A stretch of DNA of 7,622 nucleotides, from contig ONVT01000287.1 in the NCBI GenBank assembly GCA_900321365.1, positions 1 to 7,622 of the forward strand. Direction: 5' to 3'. A program made the translations under genes and the position numbers. The notes beneath the pieces were generated by a model. That model was not told the DNA's origin. It searched no databases and saw only the letters and a program-made list of their open reading frames with translations. The stretch comes from an uncultured Eubacteriales bacterium (GTDB lineage Bacteria; Bacillota_A; Clostridia; Lachnospirales; Lachnospiraceae). This document shows positions 1 through 5,338 of this stretch, in pieces. Position 1 is the stretch's first letter, and every line of letters begins with the position of its first letter.

Positions 1-80
1 ATGGTCAGGTTATGAATGGACAGGTTCTTACGGAGAAAACATGAATGGTGATTTCCAGCGAAAGTACAGGAGAAACCGGG
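1..80 (+). other. Window edge: tail of an unseen upstream gene and leader of the first ABC gene
   Basis: These bases probably hold the 3' end of an upstream gene, expected by context to be an ABC permease, but which frame it uses cannot be told. One frame stops with TGA at 13-15, one with TGA at 42-44 immediately before an ATG at 45, and the third stays open to TGA at 122-124. None of the short peptides read here is recognisable as a permease C-terminus. Two in-frame starts for the next gene are available at 45 and 81. Each has a purine-rich site upstream: GGAG at 32-35 and AGGAG at 68-72. Confidence 0.3.
68..72 (+). promoter_or_regulatory. Ribosome binding site deciding the ATG 81 start
   Basis: AGGAG lies 8 nt before ATG 81 and inside the coding frame if ATG 45 were used instead. 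The position supports 81 as the main start of the first ABC gene. The competing site for ATG 45 is GGAG at 32-35, also well spaced, so minor initiation there cannot be excluded. Confidence 0.55.
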
Positions 81-887
81 ATGAGCCTTCTGGAAGTAAA
101 AGATCTGCGAGTGCATTTTCATGACGCGGCCCCCGACCGGTTTGCGGTGGACGGGGTCTCTTTCTCCATGGAAAAAGGGGACATCCTGGGTCTGGTCGGC
201 GAGAGCGGAACCGGAAAGACAGTGACGAGCATGTGTATCGGCGGGCTGCTTCCCCGGTGGAAGGCGGATACGCAGGGGAGCATTACCCTGGACGGAACCG
301 AGATTTTTGACTGCTCTGTGCAGGAGCTGAACCAGATCCTGGGCAGGGAGATCACCATTGTGTTCCAGGAGCCGATGACAAGCTTCAATCCGGTGTACCG
401 GATCGGGCGGCAGGTCGGGGAGGGCCTGTATGTGCATGAGAAGGGTCTTGGGAAGGAGAAGAAGAAGCAGCTCGTTCTGGAAGCCATGCGCAGGGCGGGG
501 CTACAGAACGCTGAGGAAGTGTTCCGTAAATACCCCCACGAGCTGTCCGGAGGCATGCTGCAGAGAGCCATGATCGCCGCCGCGATCGTCACGAAGCCAA
601 AGCTTCTGATTGCGGACGAGATCACGACGGCCCTGGACGTGACGATCCAGGCAAGGATTCTCGACCTGCTCAGGGAGCTGAACAGGGAAACAGGGATGGC
701 GATTCTGTTTATCAGCCATGACCTGCATGTGGTGAACCGCCTCTGCAGCCGCGTGATTGTCATGCAGCGGGGAAAGATCGTCGAGTCCGGGCTGACAAAG
801 GAGGTTTTCGCCCATCCGGAACATGCCTACACGAAGCAGTTGATCGCGGCGATTCCGTCACGGAATCATACACAGAATCTGCGGTGA
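81..887 (+). CDS. ABC importer ATP-binding protein, DppD/OppD/NikD type
   Basis: This is the first of two ATPase subunits of a peptide/nickel-type ABC importer. It should hydrolyse ATP on the cytoplasmic face of two permeases encoded outside the window. In the 268-residue protein counted from ATG 81 one sees Walker A GESGTGKT (40-47), a Q-loop with IVFQEP (Gln 96), signature LSGGMLQR (from 155), Walker B LLIADE (Asp 179, Glu 180), D-loop ALD, and switch His 213 in ISHD. The start at 81 is chosen because AGGAG lies 8 nt upstream and family members begin close to an M-LLEVKDL strand; a start at 45 would add 12 residues. Oddities are Ile instead of the usual Pro after the Walker B Glu (ADEITTALD), and a C-terminus ending soon after the HAYTKQL segment. 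The Cys-containing oligopeptide-transporter tail of most DppD/OppD proteins is absent. SGGMLQR and this short length recall NikD-type subunits (from memory), so substrate (peptide, nickel or metallophore) is undecided. Confidence 0.9.
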   Translation: MSLLEVKDLRVHFHDAAPDRFAVDGVSFSMEKGDILGLVGESGTGKTVTSMCIGGLLPRWKADTQGSITLDGTEIFDCSVQELNQILGREITIVFQEPMTSFNPVYRIGRQVGEGLYVHEKGLGKEKKKQLVLEAMRRAGLQNAEEVFRKYPHELSGGMLQRAMIAAAIVTKPKLLIADEITTALDVTIQARILDLLRELNRETGMAILFISHDLHVVNRLCSRVIVMQRGKIVESGLTKEVFAHPEHAYTKQLIAAIPSRNHTQNLR

Positions 888-921
888 AATCCGGAAAAAC
901 GGCAGTAGATTTCATCCGCAG
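879..921 (+). repeat. Intercistronic bulged hairpin between the two ABC ATPase genes
   Basis: The arm at 879-891 (CTGCGGTGAAATC) is the reverse complement of 908-921 (GATTTCATCCGCAG) except for one extra T. The result is 13 bp with a 1-nt bulge and a 16-nt loop. The first arm includes the stop codon of the first ABC gene (885-887). No T-run follows, so this is not a classic terminator; an mRNA-stabilising or translation-tuning hairpin is more likely. A second copy of GATTTCA at 934-940 could pair with the same TGAAATC (885-891). That copy abuts the AGGAG ahead of the second ABC gene. Confidence 0.55.
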
Positions 922-960
922 GCATAAACATCTGATTTCAGGAGTGAGCACATATCGATA

Positions 961-1719
961 ATGAGCGATATAATATTGGAAGTCAGGCATCTGAACAGCT
1001 TTTACCGGGAAGAAGGGGAAGTTCTCTTTGACACCAATATGCAGCAGGTTCTGCATGACGTCAGCTTTGAGATCCGCAGAGGCGACATCTTCGGCCTGGT
1101 GGGCGAGAGCGGCAGCGGAAAGACCACGCTGGCGAAGGTGCTGCTCGGAATCGTAAAGGACTACAACGGGGAAGTGATCCATCACACAGGATATCCCCAG
1201 ATGGTGTTTCAGGACCCGTTCTCCAGCCTGAATCCCGCGCGGACGGTGGGGTGGATTCTCGAAGAACCTCTGAGAGCGCTGTCGAAAAGGAGCGATGAGG
1301 ACTGGATCCCGCGCACAAAGGAAAAGAGGCGTCTGATGGTCCGGGAAATGCTCGAGAGCGTCGGCCTGGACGATGAGTACCTGGACAGGAAACCGAGGGA
1401 GTTGTCCGGAGGACAGCGGCAGAGGGTGAGTATCGCGTGTGCCGTGATCACCAGGCCCGCGCTGATCATCGCCGACGAGCCGGTCTCCGCCCTGGATGTG
1501 ACGATCCAGGCACAGATCCTGGAGCTTCTGAAGAAGCTGAAGGAAAAGTACTCGCTCAGCTACCTGTTCATCAGCCATGACCTGAATGTGGTTTACCAGA
1601 TCTGCAGCCGGGTGATGGTGATGCAGCACGGGCAGATTGTGGAACAGGGTGATACGGAGCGGGTATACCGTCACCCGGAGCATCCATATACACAGATGCT
1701 GCTGAAGGATGCACTGTAA
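961..1719 (+). CDS. ABC importer ATP-binding protein, DppF/OppF/NikE type
   Basis: This is the second ATPase subunit, expected to form a heterodimer with the product of the gene 73 bp upstream. In the 252-residue protein Walker A GESGSGKT is at 48-55, the Q-loop MVFQDP has Gln 84, the signature LSGGQRQR begins at 148, Walker B LIIADEP has Asp 172 and Glu 173, and the switch His 206 is in FISHD. All catalytic elements look intact. The segment between Walker A and the Q-loop is short: Gln 84 is 30 residues after the Walker A Lys, compared with 50 in its partner. The strand-turn-helix usually carrying the G-x-D-L stretch is therefore trimmed. The C-terminus stops right after HPYTQMLL, shorter than typical 310-330-residue DppF/OppF but similar to NikE/CntF-like subunits. 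ATG 961 is the first start after an in-frame TAA at 925. Its AGGAG (940-944) is unusually distant, about 16 nt. Substrate specificity cannot be read from ATPases. Confidence 0.92.
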   Translation: MSDIILEVRHLNSFYREEGEVLFDTNMQQVLHDVSFEIRRGDIFGLVGESGSGKTTLAKVLLGIVKDYNGEVIHHTGYPQMVFQDPFSSLNPARTVGWILEEPLRALSKRSDEDWIPRTKEKRRLMVREMLESVGLDDEYLDRKPRELSGGQRQRVSIACAVITRPALIIADEPVSALDVTIQAQILELLKKLKEKYSLSYLFISHDLNVVYQICSRVMVMQHGQIVEQGDTERVYRHPEHPYTQMLLKDAL

Positions 1720-1723
1720 GGAG
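1718..1723 (+). promoter_or_regulatory. Strong ribosome binding site for an extended coaX start at 1731
   Basis: AAGGAG overlaps the stop codon of the second ABC gene (TAA 1717-1719) and lies 7 nt before ATG 1731, an ideal spacing. ATG 1731 is in frame with coaX and would add 21 residues. It either makes a longer isoform or is a coupling device or remnant. See the separate site at 1784-1789. Confidence 0.45.
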
Positions 1724-1764
1724 ACAAAGTATGACGTCCCGAAAGACGCCATTAAGTCGGACAT

Positions 1765-1781
1765 CTGAAAAGTGCTTTCAG
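1765..1781 (+). repeat. Small hairpin touching the coaX ribosome binding site
   Basis: CTGAAA (1765-1770) and TTTCAG (1776-1781) are perfect inverted arms with a 5-nt loop. They end at the first G of the GGGAGGAGG run used by coaX. At 6 bp it is weak and may be chance. If it forms, it sits where it could influence ribosome access to the internal start at 1794. Confidence 0.35.
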
Positions 1782-1783
1782 GG

Positions 1784-1789
1784 AGGAGG
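1784..1789 (+). promoter_or_regulatory. Ribosome binding site for the family start of coaX
   Basis: AGGAGG within the purine run 1780-1790 is 4 nt from ATG 1794; the overlapping GGGAGG is 7 nt away. ATG 1794 opens the canonical DVGNTN-containing first strand of CoaX, so this is the main start. Confidence 0.75.
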
Positions 1790-1793
1790 AATC

Positions 1794-2558
1794 ATGATAC
1801 TTGCGATTGATGTGGGAAATACGAATATTGTCATCGGATGCATGGAGGAGGACCGTGTCCTGTTCACGGAGCGGCTGTCGACAGATCCTGTCAAGACATC
1901 TCTGGAGTACGCAATTCTGTTCCGGGTTGCGCTGGATCTGCATCGGATCGATGTAAATGACTTAGAGGGCACGGTCATTTCATCAGTTGTCCCGCCGATT
2001 ACGCCCGTGATCAAAACGGCAATCCGGAAGATTACGGGGAAGAAGGCCCTTGTTCTTGGCCCGGGGACGAAGACCGGACTGAGCATCCGCATCGATGACC
2101 CGTCCTCGGTCGGCGCGGACCTTGTCGCGGGGGCGGTCGGAGCGCTGGCAAAGTACAGGCCGCCGCTTGTGGTCATCGACATGGGGACGGCGACAACGCT
2201 GTCTGTCGTGGACCGCGAAGGAAACTATCTCGGCGGATCGATCATGCCGGGCCTGCGCCTGAATCTGTCCTCCCTGGTTTCAGAGGCGTCCATGCTCCAC
2301 GGGATCAGCCTTGATATTCCGAAACGCGCGATCGGGCGGAACACGGTGGATGCCATGCGGAGCGGCCTTGTGCTGGGGCACGCGGCCATGATCGACGGCC
2401 TGCTGGACCGGATGGAAGAGGAGATGGGGGAGAAGATGACGGCGGTCGCGACGGGCGGCCTCGCACAGAGCGTCATCCCCGTCTGCCGGCACGAGATCCG
2501 GCTGGACAACACGCTGCTGCTGACCGGGCTGAAGGTGATCTATGACAAGAACCGGTGA
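1794..2558 (+). CDS. coaX: Type III pantothenate kinase CoaX
   Basis: CoaX phosphorylates pantothenate to 4'-phosphopantothenate, the first step of coenzyme A synthesis, in the cytoplasm. Type III enzymes belong to the ASKHA fold, need a monovalent cation and are not feedback-inhibited by CoA (family knowledge). The 254-residue length is normal. Visible motifs are DVGNTN at 6-11 (phosphate loop 1), SVVPPIT near 64-70, GPGTKTG near 89-95, GADL at 107-110 with the catalytic Asp 109, DMGTATT at 129-135 (phosphate loop 2), GGSIMPG at 147-153 and ATGGLA at 219-224. The start at 1794 matches the family; an upstream ATG at 1731 with its own strong ribosome site would add MTSRKTPLSRTSEKCFQGGGI. The gene follows the ABC pair and precedes the aminopeptidase, with no promoter apparent between, suggesting readthrough. 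It does not sit beside birA or dusB here, where coaX is often found in Bacillota; that partner genes lie elsewhere is inference. Confidence 0.95.
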   Translation: MILAIDVGNTNIVIGCMEEDRVLFTERLSTDPVKTSLEYAILFRVALDLHRIDVNDLEGTVISSVVPPITPVIKTAIRKITGKKALVLGPGTKTGLSIRIDDPSSVGADLVAGAVGALAKYRPPLVVIDMGTATTLSVVDREGNYLGGSIMPGLRLNLSSLVSEASMLHGISLDIPKRAIGRNTVDAMRSGLVLGHAAMIDGLLDRMEEEMGEKMTAVATGGLAQSVIPVCRHEIRLDNTLLLTGLKVIYDKNR

Positions 2559-2561
2559 CGG

Positions 2562-2571
2562 AGGAAGGAGG
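2562..2571 (+). promoter_or_regulatory. Unused Shine-Dalgarno run
   Basis: AGGAAGGAGG is a near-ideal ribosome binding sequence, but no ATG, GTG or TTG start follows at usable distance. The next bases form the hairpin at 2570-2587. It lies just after the coaX stop and 68 nt before the aminopeptidase start. It could be a relic of a lost gene, or could act through the hairpin to bring it near a later start. Confidence 0.4.
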
Positions 2572-2587
2572 CGTACCGGGGTACGCC
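2570..2587 (+). repeat. Perfect hairpin between coaX and the aminopeptidase gene
   Basis: GGCGTACC (2570-2577) and GGTACGCC (2580-2587) are perfect inverted arms around GG. Realistically this is a 7-bp stem with a CGGG tetraloop. No T-run follows, so it should not terminate transcription. An intercistronic stability or spacing element is the likeliest reading. Confidence 0.5.
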
Positions 2588-2606
2588 GGCCGACGACAGC
2601 ACAGAA

Positions 2607-2639
2607 ATGGCGACCTGTGGGGAAAGGCGGAAAAGATAA
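2607..2639 (+). other. Possible 10-codon ORF coupled to the aminopeptidase start
   Basis: ATG 2607 opens a ten-codon frame, MATCGERRKR, whose TAA (2637-2639) overlaps the aminopeptidase ATG (2639-2641) as TAATG. Such overlaps permit translational coupling, and the aminopeptidase itself has only a weak purine stretch (GGCGGAAAAG) upstream. There is no clear ribosome site for ATG 2607, so chance is quite possible. Confidence 0.2.
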
Positions 2640-4456
2640 TGACAGTACCTGAGAAGCTGAGCGCGCTGCGCGCGTGCATGAAGAGTGAGGGAATCGACGC
2701 CTGGCTGGTTCCGACCGATGACTTCCACGGTTCGGAATACGTGGGCGGATACTTTAAATGCAGGGAGTTCCTGACCGGATTTACCGGGTCGGCGGGCACC
2801 GCCCTGGTGACTGTGGACGGGGCGTATCTGTGGACGGACGGAAGATACTTTCTGCAGGCGGCGCAGCAGCTGGAGGGAACGGGAGTCACATTGATGAAGA
2901 TCGATGCGGAGGGCGTTCCGACAATCGGGGAATATCTGGAGGAGAACCTGAAGCAGGGACAGGTGCTTGGCTTTGACGGCAGGTGTATGAAAGCTGCTGC
3001 CGCAAAGGATCTTTTCCGGAAGCTTGAGAGCAGGGGAATTGCCTGGAAGGTGAGAGCCGGGGGAAAGCCGCTGGATCTGGTGGGACGAATCTGGAAACAG
3101 AGGCCTCCCCTTTCCTGCGAGCCGGTCTGGGAGCTGGACGTATGCTGGGCGGGAAAGAGCCGCGGGGAAAAGCTTCAGATGCTCCGGGAGGCGATGGAGA
3201 AAGAGTCGTGCGGATATCACCTCATCACGTCGCTGGATGATATCGCATGGCTTCTGAATCTCCGCGGGGATGACATCCCCTGCAATCCGGTCTTTCTGTC
3301 CTGCCTGTTCGTGACGCAGGACAGGGCGCTTCTTTTCGCGCAGGAGAAAGCCTTCGGGAATGATGTGAAATCTTCACTTGAGCGTGACGGGATTATACTT
3401 GAATCTTATGAGGCAGTCTGGGAAGGCGCGTGCGCCGTTCCCGGTCATGCGCGTATCCTTCTGGATCCCTCCAGCGTGAATGTCACTCTCTGGGAATCCC
3501 TGGGGTATGCGGAGCGCATAGAAAAACCCAATCCGACGATCCTGATGAAGGCCGTCAAGAATCCGGTGGAAATGCGCCATATGGCGGAAGCGCACATCAA
3601 AGACGGAATTGCCATGTGCCGGTTCATTTTCTGGCTGAAACAGCGGATGCGGCAGTATGACAGCGCGCATCCGGTCACGGAACTGGATGTGGTGGAAAAG
3701 CTGCTTGAATTCCGGAAAGAGGGAGAGCATTTTCTGAATCCGAGCTTTGAGACGATTGCCGCGTACGGACCTCACGGAGCGATCATCCACTACAGCCCGA
3801 CGGAGGAAACGAATATCGCTCTGGAGCAGAAAGGATTCCTGCTCCTGGACTCGGGCGGACAGTATCTGGAAGGCACGACTGACATCACGCGGACGATCGC
3901 CTGCGGCCCCCTGACGGACGAAGAGAAGGAATACTACACGCGTGTCCTGCGCGGGAACCTGAACCTGGGCGCTGCCGTATTCCGGCACGGATGCAGCGGG
4001 ATGGCGCTTGACTACCTTGCCAGGCAGCCGCTATGGGAGATGGGGAAGGACTATAATCACGGGACCGGCCACGGTGTCGGGTACCTGCTGAATGTCCATG
4101 AGAACCCGAACAGTATCGGCTACAAGCTTATGCAGAACCGCCCGCTTCCCTGCGTCCTGGAGGAGGGGATGGTCACTTCGAATGAGCCGGGCTTCTATGT
4201 CGAGGGGAAATTCGGCGTGCGGTGTGAGAACCTGACGCTCTGTGTGAAGGGCGAGAAGAATGATTATGGACAGTTCATGCGGTTTGAGACGCTCACGATG
4301 GTTCCGTGGGAGCTGGAGGCCGTCGTCCCCGCTCTTCTGAATGAACGGGAGCGCAGACTTCTCAATGCGTATCACGCCGAGGTGTATGAGAAGATCTCGC
4401 CGCACCTTTCTGCTGAGGAGCGGGAGTGGCTCAGGGAGGCGACGCGGCCGGTGTGA
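2639..4456 (+). CDS. Xaa-Pro aminopeptidase, M24B family (aminopeptidase P, long form)
   Basis: This dimetal peptidase removes the N-terminal residue when proline is second, finishing off proline-rich peptides in the cytoplasm. The 605 residues match the long aminopeptidase P class (like eukaryotic XPNPEP1), with two creatinase-like N-terminal domains (about 1-320), the pita-bread catalytic domain (about 330-545) and the short C-terminal extension. The metal ligands are all visible: Asp 404 (LLLDSGGQY), Asp 415 (GTTDITRT), His 478 (GTGHGVG), Glu 516 (SNEPGFY) and Glu 530 (RCENL). Supporting catalytic histidines appear in IIHYSP and NVHENP. One difference from the common FGIRIEN is Cys just before Glu 530 (FGVRCEN). 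The start at 2639 gives the typical MTVPEKLSALR opening. A GTG at 2555, overlapping the coaX stop as GTGA, is in frame and would add 28 residues of non-family sequence. It follows coaX by 80 bp and is probably co-transcribed with it; a link with the upstream importer would make sense if that carries peptides. Confidence 0.95.
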   Translation: MTVPEKLSALRACMKSEGIDAWLVPTDDFHGSEYVGGYFKCREFLTGFTGSAGTALVTVDGAYLWTDGRYFLQAAQQLEGTGVTLMKIDAEGVPTIGEYLEENLKQGQVLGFDGRCMKAAAAKDLFRKLESRGIAWKVRAGGKPLDLVGRIWKQRPPLSCEPVWELDVCWAGKSRGEKLQMLREAMEKESCGYHLITSLDDIAWLLNLRGDDIPCNPVFLSCLFVTQDRALLFAQEKAFGNDVKSSLERDGIILESYEAVWEGACAVPGHARILLDPSSVNVTLWESLGYAERIEKPNPTILMKAVKNPVEMRHMAEAHIKDGIAMCRFIFWLKQRMRQYDSAHPVTELDVVEKLLEFRKEGEHFLNPSFETIAAYGPHGAIIHYSPTEETNIALEQKGFLLLDSGGQYLEGTTDITRTIACGPLTDEEKEYYTRVLRGNLNLGAAVFRHGCSGMALDYLARQPLWEMGKDYNHGTGHGVGYLLNVHENPNSIGYKLMQNRPLPCVLEEGMVTSNEPGFYVEGKFGVRCENLTLCVKGEKNDYGQFMRFETLTMVPWELEAVVPALLNERERRLLNAYHAEVYEKISPHLSAEEREWLREATRPV

Positions 4457-4471
4457 GAGTGGGCTGATGGT

Positions 4472-4529
4472 GGCTCGCGGAGGCGGTCCCTCAGCCGCGG
4501 GGCCGGCGGGGCGTGGCTTGCAGCGAGCC
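4472..4529 (+). terminator. GC-rich nested hairpin, possible non-canonical terminator after the aminopeptidase gene
   Basis: GGCTCGC (4472-4478) pairs perfectly with GCGAGCC (4523-4529). Inside, CGCG plus GAGG can pair with CCTC plus CGCG. It lies 16 bp after the aminopeptidase stop and before a new promoter, so a terminator is expected here. It lacks a T-run, so intrinsic termination is doubtful. Confidence 0.3.
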
Positions 4530-4582
4530 TGTCCCGCTGATTCATAAAAACACGACCGGCTCATGCGTTTCCTGCGAATCCA

Positions 4583-4591
4583 TGGTATACT
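4583..4591 (+). promoter_or_regulatory. Extended -10 promoter of the HTH gene
   Basis: TGGTATACT contains the extended -10 TG, one spacer base, and TATACT (4586-4591, five of six to TATAAT). No good -35 is seen at 16-18 bp upstream, as is common for extended -10 promoters. Initiation would fall near 4597, giving a leader of about 70 nt before ATG 4666. Confidence 0.55.
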
Positions 4592-4665
4592 GTGTCTGCC
4601 GGCACATTCCCGATCAGGGCGAAAACACGCCGGAGCAGCAGGGATCACCGGGAATTGAGGGAACT

Positions 4666-5208
4666 ATGTCGGATCCGAAGGAAAATGCGCAGGACAGCAG
4701 ACAGCTGATCGAGAATCTCAGCAGGCAGATATCTGAGCTGAAAAGTCAGGTGAAGAGCGCCTCGCTGGAGATGGAGATGATGCGAGCGCGCATGAGTGAC
4801 CTGAGCAAGGACGCGCAGCAGGTCGTGCAGATCGAGCGCTTTACCGTCCCGGACAATGACCGGCTCAGTGAGATCAATGATATCGTGGATATGATGGACA
4901 AGGCCATCAAGAAGAACCGACGCTCCCGCAAACCGCAGACAGACATGGCGGGAAACATCGAGAACACTACGCCCCGCAAGGTTGATGAGCGGCTCATCCT
5001 GATCGTGCTCAAGCTCAGGCGGAAGGGCTGCTTCATCCGCGAGATCGCCGCGCACACGGGTCTGGCGCATGGAACCGTCCACAACATCCTGAAGAAGTAT
5101 GGCAATGACCCACAGATGAAGGATCTCGTGACGGAGGGAACGCAGATGGAGCTGACAGACTATCTTCTGATCCGCCCGGAGGAAGAGCCGGACGGATATG
5201 AAAAATGA
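4666..5208 (+). CDS. Coiled-coil helix-turn-helix protein of unknown function
   Basis: I do not recognise this 180-residue protein as a named family. Residues about 11-55 are heptad-like and charged (SRQLIENLSRQISELKSQV onward), consistent with a coiled coil that dimerises. A basic linker KKNRRSRK (82-89) follows. Residues about 107-146 carry a resolvase/sigma-region-4-like helix-turn-helix: a helix at DERLILIVLKLRRKG, then IREIAAHTG, the turn, and recognition helix LAHGTVHNILKKYG. No catalytic serine recombinase domain or other enzyme motif is present. The C-terminus (147-180) is acidic. A DNA-binding regulator or chromosome-associated factor is the best guess. ATG 4666 is chosen for GAGGGA about 5 nt upstream and because the promoter lies at 4583-4591. 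It appears monocistronic, with its own promoter and a strong terminator. Confidence 0.8.
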   Translation: MSDPKENAQDSRQLIENLSRQISELKSQVKSASLEMEMMRARMSDLSKDAQQVVQIERFTVPDNDRLSEINDIVDMMDKAIKKNRRSRKPQTDMAGNIENTTPRKVDERLILIVLKLRRKGCFIREIAAHTGLAHGTVHNILKKYGNDPQMKDLVTEGTQMELTDYLLIRPEEEPDGYEK

Positions 5209-5225
5209 AACAATGAAAAGACAAA

Positions 5226-5266
5226 AAGCGTAAGAACGCGGCGCTCTGAGCCGCGTTCTTACGCTT
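5226..5266. terminator. Bidirectional intrinsic terminator between the HTH gene and mrp
   Basis: AAGCGTAAGAACGCGGC (5226-5242) and its exact reverse complement (5250-5266) form a 17-bp perfect stem with a 7-nt loop. On the plus strand CTTTTAAA follows. On the minus strand the stem is followed by TTTTTGTCTTTT, an even better U-tract. The two flanking genes converge on it: HTH stop at 5206-5208, mrp stop at 5339-5341. It therefore serves both. Confidence 0.92.
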
Positions 5267-5338
5267 CTTTTAAACTGTTCCGGCCAAAACTTTCTCGTGA
5301 GCCATTTAAAAGCTCTGTCAGCGGAATATGTCCGGCGA
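5267..5338. other. 3' untranslated stretch of mrp
   Basis: These 72 bp between the mrp stop and the shared terminator contain no gene. They have only short inverted pairs, such as CGGA (5324-5327) with TCCG (5333-5336), and AT-rich TTTAAA motifs. Confidence 0.5.

Larger units (their letters stand above)
4457..4665 (+). other. Intergenic spacer with GC-rich structure, then promoter and leader
   Basis: No convincing gene lies in these 209 bp. The first 75 bp are very GC-rich with many inverted pairs, including GGCTCGC (4472-4478) with GCGAGCC (4523-4529) and CGCGG/CCGCG nested inside. The second half holds an extended -10 promoter and the leader of the HTH gene. The HTH frame is open from 4513, adding 51 Cys-containing residues, but the promoter falls inside that stretch, which argues against it being coding. 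Confidence 0.5.

Noticed and set aside
760..1764. A 334-codon open frame on the minus strand across the second ABC gene
   Set aside because: It lies opposite a clear ABC ATPase with all motifs. Its translation has no recognisable domain and is His/Pro/Arg-rich, as expected for an antisense shadow in GC-rich DNA.
3374..4648. Long minus-strand frames opposite the aminopeptidase gene (3374-3988 and 4031-4648)
   Set aside because: They mirror the coding frame of an intact M24B peptidase and show no domain or ribosome site; low-quality Arg/Pro/His-rich composition.
4513..4665. A 51-residue Cys-containing N-terminal extension of the HTH protein
   Set aside because: The extended -10 promoter at 4583-4591 lies inside it, and a proper ribosome site precedes ATG 4666, so the extension is probably untranslated.
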